The translations under genes were made by a program, and so were the position numbers. Below, in pieces: positions 11,687 through 22,813 of a DNA stretch of 64,000 bases. This DNA comes from Adineta steineri (taxonomy: Eukaryota > Rotifera > Eurotatoria > Adinetida > Adinetidae). Numbering within the stretch: the stretch's first letter is position 1; each line of letters starts with the position of its first letter. The stretch spans positions 7,545 through 71,544 of the forward strand of contig CAJNOI010000070.1 in the NCBI GenBank assembly GCA_905250115.1, given 5' to 3'. Below the pieces are notes generated by a model, which was given only the letters and a program-made list of their open reading frames with translations, did no database searches and was not told the origin of the DNA.

Positions 11687-12632
11687 GTAAATTCATCAGA
11701 CTATTCGATGTATGATTAAGATAGATACAGGTACGAAACACTCTATTATCTTATATTATTCCTATAGATCCATGTTATATTCACACATGGAAATTAATGA
11801 ATGATACGATTTGATTATACTTTTTCGAAGCTATATTACTCATAGATTCATACCTTCTTCAATAATAATTTATATATATTTTTTAGTTCGAAACCTATGG
11901 ATCTATATATTCATATGATAAAATAATTTTAGTTGTATTTGAGTATATAGTATTGATAATAATTCTTATAATACAGAATTAAATAATTAAAAATATCCAG
12001 AGTCTACAATGGTCGCACCGCTACTACGTAGTAATGAGTTAGTAACAGTGTCAATAGCCTCAAACTTATCAAATTATACTCACCAATTCTTAATAAAATC
12101 TAAAAAATGAGAAAAAAATGTGTCTGCTAACTATTTTATATAAAAGTGCCTTTACTTTATTTGTTATTCTCTTGTTATTCTTTTAATATATGTATATTAA
12201 CAGTACTAAAAGCAAAATTTAGAGTATGACACTTATTCTATTTCTAGAATACAATTAAAATAAACAGTATAGAAATATGTAAATTATAGAATATATGATA
12301 AAGTTTCAAATGTTTTCCTTGTTTTGTTCTATTTCGACTTTATATATTAAAAAATATGAAGGTCGTGATTGAATGATGGTAAAGTTAGGTTATCATTTTC
12401 TTGTTTGATATTTCTATCAAACTTAATTTTTTTTTTCTTTGAGATAAACCATCACTTTCGGATCTTCATATACTGTTAGAATATATCAGCTAGTTAAACT
12501 GAAATAAAATTGGTGTTGTGTAATATGATATAGCCTTGTATAGAATGAAAACATATTTCTTATGAAAGTATTATTATGCAATACCGTCTAGCGCGCTGAC
12601 ACTCAATCCGCCTCGATCCACAGTTACGCATC

Positions 12633-12693
12633 TTGAGAGTGTAGGTGTTAATGATGCATCAGAAGAATGACCACACTCACACCCACGCCCTCG
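12633..12693. repeat. hairpin with telomere-like arms
   Basis: Left arm TTGAGAGTGTAGGTGTTA; right arm CCACACTCACACCCACGCCC, which on the other strand reads GGGCGTGGGTGTGAGTGTGG. Inverted arms with a ~20-bp loop. Confidence 0.55.
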
Positions 12694-13637
12694 ACTATCT
12701 ACTCTTTTCACCCATATTGAACCCAAAAATACTTCGACAGACGAATTATACTATAAAGCAAGGCATTTTGTTACTGATTCATTATTAAACACGCTGATAT
12801 CTTTGAAGACAATATTGTTATCTTCATTTTGATAAAAAAATAATATTTGTATACAACATGAAAAACGTTTATTTACTTTAAATTTGTAAAATAAGAAAAG
12901 AATTTTTGTTGATACTCAAATGAATAAAAAAATGTCATTAACATGGTTCATTCGATTTCCTACTGAGATTATATATGAAATTTTCGATTATTTATCTTCT
13001 AATGATATTCTTTATACATTTTTTTATTATAATAAACGATTAAATAATCTTATAATTCATGATCAACACCATATAAATTATTTCGAATTACCCTCATCTA
13101 ATTCCAAATTCTGGCAAACTATTTTATTTACTATCGAATCAAAAATACAAACATTAATAATTTCAACTTTACCATCATCTATATCATTAAATAATTTTTC
13201 AAATTTATCATCAATTATAATAAACTCATCATTTGCTTTAACTTTTGCACAATTCGAATCCATATTAAACAATAAACAATTTCATAAATTAATTTCTTTT
13301 AAAATTTTAAATCAACATTCTATCAATACAAATTTTTTACTAACAAAAATTTTTAATAAACAAAATTCATTAAAAATATTTCAATGTACGTCTACAATGA
13401 ATTTCTATTATCGAAATAATCCTATTGGTTTACAATCAAATATTCACCTAAATTCTTTAATATTAAATTTAAATAATTTAAAATATATTTATAATTATAT
13501 TCAATATACACCGAATTTAAAATATATAAATATTCAATTAAAAGAATTTTCTTATCCGGATAAACAATATAATTTTTATAAATTTAAATTACAAAAATTG
13601 TCGATAATAACTAAAGATAGATATCAAGATGAAATAA

Positions 13638-14213
13638 GGGACCGTGCAAGTATTACGTTATCCAGTTTACGAGGAGGAGGGATCAGTCAATAATGACAAT
13701 TGATTACTGTGAGAAGGGGAGGAATCACTCAAGCTTGACGTTTACAGATTTCTGACTGTACAACAGATTTGTCTATCATGGAAAAATTCGTAGTGATAAC
13801 GTAATAAGTGGAGGGAGGGTTTACAGAAAGTTGATATTTGATTATTTGGGGAAGGGAGCAAGAGGGTAATAGCTGGCACCCAGCATTTAGTACTTGCGCA
13901 GCACCTCAGCTCCTATTTAGGACCTGTTCATTACCTCAGTACCTGCTCAGTGTCTCAGCCAAAGAGGTAAGAGCTGGCACCGAGCACCGAAAAACACCGA
14001 ACAGGTGCTGAAAAGGTGCTGAGTGCTAGGTGCCGGCTATTATCCCCTTGGCTCAACACCTGTTCAGTACCTCAGCACTCGCTCAACACCTCAGCACCCG
14101 TTCAGCATCTCAGCACCTGTTCGATGTTTTTCGGTGCTGGGTGCCAGCTCTTACCCCCTTGGGGGGTGTCAAAATGGCCAAAAACCGGATAACCTGATTA
14201 CTTGCACAGTCCC
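13638..14213. mobile_element. PIF/Harbinger-type (Tourist-like) MITE, 576 bp, inside the F-box gene
   Basis: Ends are inverted: GGGACCGTGCAAGTATTACG on the left and, reading inward from the right, GGGACTGTGCAAGTAATCAG, both continuing to GTTATCC. The 3-bp direct repeat TAA lies at 13635-13637 and 14214-14216. GGG-starting termini with a TAA/TTA duplication are the hallmark of PIF/Harbinger elements. There is no transposase frame. The interior (13860-14160) is GC-richer and made of short repeats of the CTCAGCACCTGTTCAG type, arranged as nested inverted repeats around GAGCTGGCACC..GGTGCCAGCTC. Confidence 0.85.
13862..14160. repeat. nested inverted minisatellite inside the MITE
   Basis: About ten-base words (CTCAGCACCT, GTTCAGTACC, and complements AGGTGCTGAG) are tandemly repeated. 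The segment starting AAGAGGTAAGAGCTGGCACC near 13963 is matched in reverse complement by the segment ending near 14160 (GGTGCCAGCTCTTACCCCC). This could fold into a long hairpin. Confidence 0.7.
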
Positions 14214-15468
14214 TAACAGAAAATGATTTAATTGAGTTAATTAATTTTATAAAAACTTTTTCATTATCATTAAAATTTTTATCATTAAATTTTACTGATT
14301 CAATCATTAGTCCTGTTAATAATATATTATGGAATGGTGCTAAACTTAAAAAAGATTTATTACAAACAATTAAACAATTAAAATATTTTCATTTAAATGT
14401 TAAATTGTCAATTGATGGTTCATATGAAATTTTATCAACATTTCAAAATCAATTCTGGTTTGATCATCAATGGTATTTTGAAATAAATCGTTTTTATCTC
14501 TATTCATTACCATATCAATTTAATGAATATTATGAATATGATCATATGAAATTCTCTAATAATATTATTCTTGAAAATAAATTATATTTATGGCCTAATG
14601 TTAAAATAATTCATTTCGAAAGATTTGATAAAATTGATTTAATTGGTTTTATAAAAACGCAAATGCCTAATTTACAAATAATAAAAATAAATAAATCGTG
14701 TCGAGATAATTTCAATATGATGATAGAAAACTCTTCAAAATGTTCTCGGGATAAAAGAATTGATCATTGTATTAATACCGTAACAACTCTTGATATAAAC
14801 TGTAGAAAAATGGAAAATGAAATCGAATATTTAATAAATATATTACCAAATTTAAAATATTTAATATTAAATGATTCTCATTTACCATCAATGACAAGCA
14901 ATTTAATTCCAATATTAAATAAAAAAATCGAACGGTTAGATATTACATGTTCTTATACCTTGGAAAATTTATTTACAAATATTTATATGTATTTTTCCAG
15001 CGTTAAATATGTACAATTTACATTTGATTTTACATTGAATACTTTTTCAAGATCAGAAATAATTCGGAATTGTTTAACTAATCTTCCGAATTTAATAAGT
15101 TTAACAATATATCCTTTAGCACCAAAATATCATTCTCATGATTATGAATCAATTTTTAAACCTATTTTAGCAAAATTAGATAAAAAATATATTCAAAATA
15201 ATTATGAATTAAAATATCTGGATGATTCTTTATCGTTTCTCAAAAAAATCTCTTCAAATAATGATAACAATCAATCAACGACATCATCATTTTCTCTGCC
15301 TTTATTTATATTACTCTGCTTTATATTCATCATTATTCTATATAACTTTATATTATCACAAAGACTGCTTGACAAAGCTATTGATAAATTATTCTATTAA
15401 TGACGTATGAGTTAACAAAAATATATATTGTTCTAGATTATATTTCACGATTTATAAACATGTTAGTT

Positions 15469-17490
15469 TTAGTCTGTTAGTGATGAATCCATTCGGATGA
15501 TATTAAATTTTTTATGACATAGGATAAAAATCATCATAAAAATAAATTGAACACCAGCCAAAATATAAAAATATGTATAAAAAGGCCAATTCGCAATATC
15601 TCCCATTCGACACTAGAATATTATAGAAATGATAAAAGGAAAATAATTGTTTGATTTAAATATTTACGCTAAAATCTATATTAAATGAAGTTGTTGGAAA
15701 CCAGGCCATAAATCCACTGCCAATAAATGAAGATACACCGATTGAAGCAAAACGAAGGCTCATAAATAATGATTGAGCTGATTGGGGAGCAGCAAAATAA
15801 GCAAACTCATAGCTTGCTACCATGGCAAATACTTCTGAAACGCCCATACATATACTTTGTATTGATAAAATATATACAGACATGCTTGATTCGTCACTGC
15901 CTGATAAAAGAATCAACTTAATTATTTCTAAAATAATATTTTTTAAAATCTAATACTATACTTGGATTGCATTGATCACGTCGAAATTTTTCTACTGTGC
16001 CTGCAATAACCATTGTGAAAAGTGCAAAAATCATGCCGATAATAAGTTTATTTCTTATGCTCGTTGAACTATGTCGAGCATCGACAGATTTATATATGAT
16101 GATATTGAGTATTAATAGACCAATTAGAAAAAAAATAATCATATTAGAATATAACTATCAATATTCAATGAACTTACTGACAATTATTATTGGATCACCT
16201 AGTGACATTAATGTAGCAATATTTTTTACATCTGATGGTCGATGCATATGTTCACCTTGCAGAGGAAATGTTGCATTCAACTAAATAAATTATTATCAAG
16301 CGATTTACTAATAAAATTTATCATACTTGATGGTAGATTAAGAAGTATGGAATGAGAAGAACAAATACAAAAAATGCACGACGAAGTGATATCACATCTC
16401 TCACCATACGTTCACTAAATTTTCCACTGGTAGCTGCAGATGATAAATCAAAGAATCTGGATGGTCGGTCATCTGATTGTATTGTATTATCTTCATTATG
16501 AGATTGACATTTTAATCGGCAAGCAGTTATAGTAACGGGAATACAGTGTACGACTACTGTATCATACGGTTCTGTCTTTATATAATATTGATTACCAATA
16601 ATGAACAATAAGAAAGCAACAACAAGATATACTGCTGCAATAACATATCCATGAAAATAAGATTTTGGATCCAATTTAATTAGAGAAGTGGTAAGTGTTC
16701 CAACAATACCACCAATATTTATTGCTATCATATATTTGTCAAAATAACGTGATGTTGGTCTTGAATCTGGAATTTGTTCTGCTCCAAATACAGCCATATT
16801 TGATTGAATAGATCCAGCTCCAACTCCACTTTATAAATACAAAAAAAAATATATATATCAGAAAAATACTATAGATTTACATAATAACCAGTATTGTGAG
16901 AATCCATTCAGCACATGGTTCTTTTATCAATGTAACTGAATACAGATCGTTAGTTTTATTAGATGCCCTCGCTATACACATGTGTACATCTGGAGCTGTT
17001 ACTAAGATAGCCAAAATATAGCCGATTATATACAGCACAAAACCTATAGAGAAAAATTGAGCATAAATAATACGAACTAGAAAAAGGGTTTTTTTATAAT
17101 TTACCAAAGACGATTGTTTTAGCTCTACCCGATTTAGCATCACTGATTATAGCAGATGCTATTGTTGAAATATTCGTTATACCTATTGTAGAAAATAAAG
17201 ACAAAATAATTTTGTTTATAGATTAAACATGAAAATTATTATTTACCGAAAAAAATGAATGCAGCAACAGAACTATTTTGTGATGACCAATCAAGCAATG
17301 CACTTGAATCGAGATGAACGACAAGATTTGTTGCTAGTGCATAAAATGCAGCACGCTCAAGAAGGGTACTCACAAGGACAAAGTATTCCGCCAACTTTTG
17401 TTGCTTCGGAGATCGTATGTCTCGTCGAGATTTAGAGAGACTATATCCAGATCTAAGTGGTATTAATTCTTCTGAATCTGATCTATCCAT
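15469..17490 (-). CDS. proton-coupled oligopeptide transporter (POT/PTR, SLC15 family)
   Basis: Eight exons: 17247-17490, 17105-17182, 16881-17043, 16327-16828, 16178-16280, 15962-16120, 15668-15900, 15469-15612; the spliced frame is 541 aa. The N-terminus has a charged cytosolic region and then FVLVSTLLERAAFYALATNL, matching the ERxxYYG-type start of TM1 in POT proteins (here ERAAFY). IGVGAGSIQSNMAVFGAEQI is the PTR2 signature region. EVFAMVASYEFAYFAAPQSA matches the second family signature (E...EFAY..AP). About 12 hydrophobic helices are seen. The family imports di/tripeptides with protons at the plasma membrane. The intron between exons 5 and 6 has a good donor (GTAAGT) but the only in-frame, normal-length acceptor ends in TG rather than AG; see findings. 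The other introns are canonical and 45-65 bp. Confidence 0.88.
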
Positions 17491-18211
17491 TAGTTAAATT
17501 TTAAATCAAAATCTCATATAATAAATATCTAAAGTACAAATAAAATAAAACTATTAAAATATATGATAAATATCAAACTGAAATCCACATGCAGAACAAT
17601 ATATTTACTTTCAATGTAAAAAAGATAAGAAAGAAAAATAAATACCTTAATTTTTACCCTTACTAACTGGTTCGTATATGACACAGAGTGAAACTTTTTT
17701 TTTTACAAAAAAAAAGCAAAGATATCTTCCACTATTAACCAGTTCATGATTAAAAAGTTTCTCGAGACAGAAAGAGTACAAATCGCATTATATTAGTATG
17801 ATTTGATGGATGAATTAGATGGTTTATAACGAAAGTTTAATCGTCAACGAAATACAGAAAGTATGAACTAAAAAGTATGCCGATGATATCATATTAACAG
17901 TTATATAACTGCATCACATTTGACATACGCATTTTATGAATCATAAAAAATATTCATTGTCCTGTAGTCTATGAATTTAATCATTAGTTTTATCTTATCT
18001 ACTTCTCTTTCTTTCATGACAAATTATAAACATTATTGTACTTCGTACCTGTTTGTATATTTCTCATTTGTTGAATTATTCCTTTAAAATTTTCTATTAT
18101 ATTTTTATAAGAACCTAGTATAGTTCTCTATTCTCAATAGTAAATTATATCTAGAATTTTATTAATTCCATTTGAAAGGAAATATGAATAAATATAGGAT
18201 TTTGATATTAA

Positions 18212-18494
18212 CATGACAAAAAGTAATAAATAGTTATGTGGCTTTACGATAATTATTAATATACTGAAGAAACAATAGCTTTCGCGTCTACAGACCCATA
18301 ATCAGTTGCAAGAATTAATAATTGAATACGAGAAACGAATTATTAACACAAAAAATAGTACATATAGCACCACGAAATATTGATTAGTTATTAGCAAATT
18401 AACTGATGATGAGTCTGTAGACTCGAAAGCTATTGTTTCATTATATTAATAATTATCGGAAAGCCACAAAAACTATTTATTACTTTTTATCATA
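18212..18494. mobile_element. foldback MITE, 283 bp, TTAA target duplication
   Basis: Long imperfect terminal inverted repeats of about 95 bp: the left end reads CATGACAAAAAGTAATAAAT and the right end, on the opposite strand, TATGATAAAAAGTAATAAAT. Both arms continue through GTGGCTTT..CGATAATTATTAATATA and AACAATAGCTTTCG..TCTACAGAC. TTAA occurs at both borders (18208-18211, 18495-18498). No coding capacity. TTAA duplications suggest mobilisation by a piggyBac-type transposase, although the termini lack the usual CCC/GGG start. Confidence 0.75.
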
Positions 18495-19007
18495 TTAATT
18501 CCATTTATTTATACTAATATAATCGAAAGCATTAGTTTATTATAAAAATTATTTTTCTTTACACTATATAACAGAGTATTCAAGAATAATAAATCAACTA
18601 TAAAAAAATCTCTTATATTGAGAAAAATTTTATTTTATTTTTTTACAAAAGCTTTTGAAATTCAATATCGGATATTTTTACACATAACCATTATAGTAGA
18701 ATTTAAAAGTCAAAAATATGTCCCAGACAAAATTTGCTTTTCTTTCCGCGCGAAAATTTGAATCTTTTTTTTTTGGTCGGGCAAATTAGTAACAATTTAT
18801 AAGATAAATAACGTATCAATTGATCAAGGGAAACTTATTTTAAAATATTTTATCGAGTAGACATATTATTCGCACGATCTGAAATGATAAAACTTACTCA
18901 ATGAGATAAAAATAATCATTCTACTCACCTCACTCCTGAAAAAAAATTTATGATCTTCTTTAAAACAGCTGTCATATATTTTGTTTTATACATATGCCAC
19001 ACTCTCT

Positions 19008-19110
19008 ATCTTCCAAAACTATATTCAATTTATATTGAATACAACTTGCGAACTCTACATCTTCCAAAAAGTATATTCAGTTTTTATCGAATACAACTTA
19101 AGAACTTTAC
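19008..19110. repeat. tandem duplication, unit ~51 bp
   Basis: Two adjacent copies beginning ATCTTCCAAAA and ending GAACT(C/T)TAC, 51 and 52 bp long, with several substitutions between copies. No function is suggested. Confidence 0.65.
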
Positions 19111-19955
19111 AACTTTGAAAAATTTAAGATAATAATGACAACTGAATTATTATTTGAAAATTTTTAAAAATCATATGATCATAGAATCATTTTAAAATTG
19201 AGTTTAATTTTGCTAAGCCTGAATTCTGCCTGACACAAATATATGTATATTCAATGAGTTACAATTATCATCTACAATTTATTTTTTGTATAATCAAACA
19301 GACAAAAAATATGAAAATTAAAATTCAATCGACAGGATAAACCTTAGAATGAGTATAAAATCTTTTATCAAAAGATTTTGTACTAAAATTTACAGTATGC
19401 TCTTTTATTTTTAAATAATTTTTTATTAAGTTCATTAATAAAACATTTAGTCAATGCCCAATAAAGAATAAATTATTTTTTTGATATAATTTGACTCATT
19501 AGAACTGTATATTCTAAAAAAAGTAAATTATATTTACATATAAACCAGAAAAAAACGAACCAACGTTTTCCTCTTTTATTTTTTTGCTTTCTATCTAATA
19601 CCCAGACGACCACAGGTGAATCTCTCAATTTTGTAATTATTGACTTATGTTTTTGTCGTTCTGGATATAAAGAAAAAAAAAAGTAAAAACAAACGTGCGT
19701 GTGACGACCAGTGGTAAATGTGCATACAGATATTTTTTTTCATATAAAAACTAGTTAAAAGAAATTATTTGATTAATCAAGCATGACTTAACAAATACAA
19801 AAAAATATAATATTGCACAATACAAAACAAGCTTCCTATGAGAACACATTCAAAAAATATATACATATCGATCTGAAAGAAAAAAATCAAATTAATAATA
19901 ATAATTATTATATTATTTCTTATTATTAACATCTACATTACTTTGAATAAATAAT

Positions 19956-22466
19956 ATGGATAACGTCGAAGATATAACTATTGATATCGGTAATGATGAT
20001 GATCGAGATGGTGAAGAGAAAAACAATTTAAGAAATATTGATACAGCATCTCCTCCATCGGAAAATGACAAAATTCCAACATTTCAAACAGCAAATATTC
20101 GTATTGCTCAAAATTTTCTTATTGTTTGGTTAGACAAAATTTTTAATGAAGTTGATCATGCTGATTGTATTGATAGTATTACACAACTAAGAGAAATAGT
20201 GAATACTGTACAGATATTTTCAAATATTGATCAATGCATTGATTTTATTTCTAGTATTGAAGATGAAAAAATTTTTATAATTTCTTCCGAAGAATTTGGT
20301 CAAACTATAGTTCCTATTGTTCATGATATGTCACAAATACATTCAATTTATGTTTCTTCGGAACAAACAATACAAGATGAAGAATGGATTGATGAATGGT
20401 CGAAAATCAAGGGTATTTTTAATAGTATTACATTAATTTGTGAAGAATTAAAACTTGCTGTTGATGTTTGTGATCAAAATTCTGTTCGTGTTAGTTTTAT
20501 TAAATCAGCTGATAGATTTGCAAATAAAAGTTTAGATGAACTTGATCAATCTTTTATGTGTATACAAATATTAAAAGAAATTTTACCAGAAATTGATTTC
20601 GATCAAAGCCATTTTAAAGATTTTATTAAATATTGTCGAGAAGAAATATTTGTCAATAATGATGCTGAATTATATAATGTTGATAAACTTGAACAAGAAT
20701 ATCATCGTCGTGATCCAATTTGGTGGTATACATCGAATTCTTTTCTAAATTCAATGCTCAATAGAGCATTACATACAATGGAAATTGATTTGATTATGAA
20801 AATGGGCTTTTTTATTCGAGATCTTCATCAAAATATTACCGAACTACATGCTGAACAATATAAGAAACAGAATCGAAAGAATTCTTTTACTGTATATCGT
20901 GGTCAAGGTTTATCTCAGGTAGATTTTGATGAATTGAAAGAAACACAAGGTGGATTAATGCTGTTCAATAATTTTATATTGACAAGTCTAGATCGTGCAA
21001 CATCACTAGCTACTGCTGAAAGTAGTCAAGAAAATCCTGATTATGTAGGTGTTGTTTTTGAAATAACTATCAATCTATCAACATCATGTACTTCATTTGT
21101 TAATATTCGTGATGTTAGTTATTTTCAAAATGAACAAAAAATGCTCCTTACAATGCATTCAGCTTTTCGTATTGGACAAATAAAACAAATTGAAGGAGAT
21201 ACTGATCGTCTATGGCAAGTTAATTTAACTTTAACGAATAGTAATAATAATTTACAATTAAATCATTTAACTGAACATATACGAAAAGAAATTGATCCTA
21301 ATCATAAAGGATGGTATCAATTAGGTTATTTGATGATTAAATTAGGTAAATTTGATAAAGCTCAACAAGTGTTTGACATTATGCTTGAGCAAACAACTGA
21401 TATAAATGAGAAAGCAAAGCTTTATCATGCACTTGGATTGGTTAGTCATAATCAAGGAAGACATCAAGAAGCGATTGAATTTTTTGAAAATTCAATCGAA
21501 ATCAATCAGCAAATTCTTCCACCAATACATATCGATTTAGCGGCATCTTATAATGGTCTTGGTTCTGTATATAATAGTATGAATAAATATTCTCGTGCAG
21601 TTATGTATTATGAAAAAGCATTTCAAATCTATGAAAAAACTCTTCCTTCTGATCATTTGGATTTAGCTGATTTATACAATAATTTTGGAGAAGTATATAA
21701 TAATATGCAAGAATATTCTGAAGCACTTACGTATTATGAAAAAGTACTTGAAATTAAACAAAAAGCACTTTTTCCAAGCCATCCTGATTTAGCTACGTGT
21801 CATAGTAATATTGGTTTGTTACATAATACCATGGGTGAATATTCGAAAGCACTTTTTTCTCATAAAAAAGCACTTGAAATTCGTCAAAAATCTCTTGTTC
21901 AAAATCATCCAAATCTTGCTATATCCTACAAAAATATTGGAGAAGTATATTATAATATGCAAGAATATTCTGAAGCACTTATTCATTATGAAAAAGCACT
22001 TGAAATTGAACAAAAAGAATTTACTCCATATCATGCTTCTTTAGCCGATACTTTCAATAGTATTGCAGGTGTATATGATGAATTGGATGAACATTTAAAA
22101 GCACTTACAAATTATGAAAAAGCACTTTACATCTTTCATGAAATACTTCCACCAAATCATCCTTCTTTTGCTATTTCTTATAATAATATTGCAGGATTAT
22201 ATGATGCGATGGAAGATTATTTACAAGCACTTCTATATTATAAAAAAGCACTTGATATTTCTTATAAAACATTTCCTTCGAATCATCCTTATTTTGCTCC
22301 ACTTTATGGACATATTGGAATGGTATATGTTCGAATTGGTGACCAAATAACAGCGCTTGAATATTATGAACGAGCTCTTGAATTATCAGAACTATCATTA
22401 CCTTCGAATCATCCTCATCTTAAATTATATAAAGAAAGTATCGAATATATAAAAAAGAACTTATAA
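19956..22466 (+). CDS. ADP-ribosyltransferase-like (ART) protein with kinesin-light-chain-type TPR array; catalytic Glu replaced
   Basis: An 836-aa intronless frame. Residues 1-45 are acidic. Residues ~50-215 form an N-terminal module whose layout (..IISSEEF..PIVHDMSQIHSIYV..) is shared with the protein at 51039-53036. The ART domain spans ~225-430: Arg315 in VYRGQ and Ser344 in FILTSLDR give the R and S of the R-S-ExE signature. The ExE position reads E393-Q-K395 before MLLTMHSAFRIG, so the second, catalytic Glu is Lys. Residues ~445-830 contain about nine 42-residue TPRs of the kinesin light chain type (EYSEALxYYEKALEI...HPDLA). ART proteins of this R-S-E class move ADP-ribose from NAD to arginine. 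The Lys predicts loss or change of that activity, with the TPRs perhaps serving as a scaffold. Cytosolic: no signal peptide or TM. Confidence 0.88.
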   Translation: MDNVEDITIDIGNDDDRDGEEKNNLRNIDTASPPSENDKIPTFQTANIRIAQNFLIVWLDKIFNEVDHADCIDSITQLREIVNTVQIFSNIDQCIDFISSIEDEKIFIISSEEFGQTIVPIVHDMSQIHSIYVSSEQTIQDEEWIDEWSKIKGIFNSITLICEELKLAVDVCDQNSVRVSFIKSADRFANKSLDELDQSFMCIQILKEILPEIDFDQSHFKDFIKYCREEIFVNNDAELYNVDKLEQEYHRRDPIWWYTSNSFLNSMLNRALHTMEIDLIMKMGFFIRDLHQNITELHAEQYKKQNRKNSFTVYRGQGLSQVDFDELKETQGGLMLFNNFILTSLDRATSLATAESSQENPDYVGVVFEITINLSTSCTSFVNIRDVSYFQNEQKMLLTMHSAFRIGQIKQIEGDTDRLWQVNLTLTNSNNNLQLNHLTEHIRKEIDPNHKGWYQLGYLMIKLGKFDKAQQVFDIMLEQTTDINEKAKLYHALGLVSHNQGRHQEAIEFFENSIEINQQILPPIHIDLAASYNGLGSVYNSMNKYSRAVMYYEKAFQIYEKTLPSDHLDLADLYNNFGEVYNNMQEYSEALTYYEKVLEIKQKALFPSHPDLATCHSNIGLLHNTMGEYSKALFSHKKALEIRQKSLVQNHPNLAISYKNIGEVYYNMQEYSEALIHYEKALEIEQKEFTPYHASLADTFNSIAGVYDELDEHLKALTNYEKALYIFHEILPPNHPSFAISYNNIAGLYDAMEDYLQALLYYKKALDISYKTFPSNHPYFAPLYGHIGMVYVRIGDQITALEYYERALELSELSLPSNHPHLKLYKESIEYIKKNL

Positions 22467-22813
22467 TTGTTTTTTATTGTTTTGTTATTTGAAAATAAAG
22501 AATTCGATCAATCAGGATGACCGGAGTTTATGAAAATTAATCGAAAAGAAGGATGTGAGTATGAATAGCATGTAACTACACCCACATTCACACCCTATAA
22601 TACTAATTTTTATAAAATAAGTTAGCGTTAAAAATTCACAGCAGTTCTCGTTTTATTTTCTTTCTTTACAGAAAGAATAAATAAGAACAGCGTGTTTTCA
22701 CGTTGTTCTTATCTTTTAGAATGTAGTTAAATGTTGATATATAATTTTACTATGTGGCCAGATTTCAAAAGAAAACGATTATAAAAGAATAAGCATACTT
22801 TTTTCCAGTGAAA
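22467..22813. other. intergenic with telomere-like hairpin
   Basis: Spacer between two plus-strand genes. It contains the hairpin at 22551-22597 and an acceptor-like sequence (ttttttccag) just before the next ATG, hinting at a leader exon. Confidence 0.4.
22551..22597. repeat. hairpin with telomere-like arms
   Basis: GGATGTGAGTATGAA opposed by CTACACCCACATTCACACCC (complement GGGTGTGAATGTGGGTGTAG). It lies 85 bp after the stop of the ART-TPR gene. Confidence 0.5.

Larger units (their letters stand above)
11147..12919. other. intergenic containing three telomere-like inverted-repeat boxes
   Basis: No gene seen. G-rich/C-rich arm pairs occur at about 11463-11598 (wide), 11641-11686 and 12633-12693 and are listed separately. 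The rest is AT-rich single-copy-looking sequence. Confidence 0.4.
12920..15400 (+). pseudogene. F-box protein gene with C-terminal membrane segment, interrupted by a MITE
   Basis: The ATG at 12920 opens an F-box domain (FPTEIIYEIFDYLSSNDIL, residues ~13-50) followed by a long Leu/Asn-rich, LRR-like region. The frame runs to 13637, where a 576-bp element (13638-14213) with a TAA target duplication interrupts it. Continuing at 14217 keeps the same frame (718 + 1184 = 1902 bp), so the uninterrupted gene would encode about 633 aa ending at 15400. The last ~40 residues contain one strongly hydrophobic helix (PLFILLCFIFIIILYNFIL) and a short basic tail, an unusual tail-anchor for an F-box protein. 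With the insertion, translation ends inside the element at about residue 257. F-box proteins recruit substrates to SCF ubiquitin ligases; the target is unknown. The flanking coding sequence carries no other breaks, so the insertion is probably recent. If the element were spliced out, a product could survive. Confidence 0.85.
17491..19955. other. intergenic with one MITE and a 51-bp tandem duplication
   Basis: No gene recognised over about 2.5 kb. It holds the foldback element at 18212-18494 and a direct duplication at 19008-19110. The remainder is AT-rich with long A/T runs. Confidence 0.4.
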
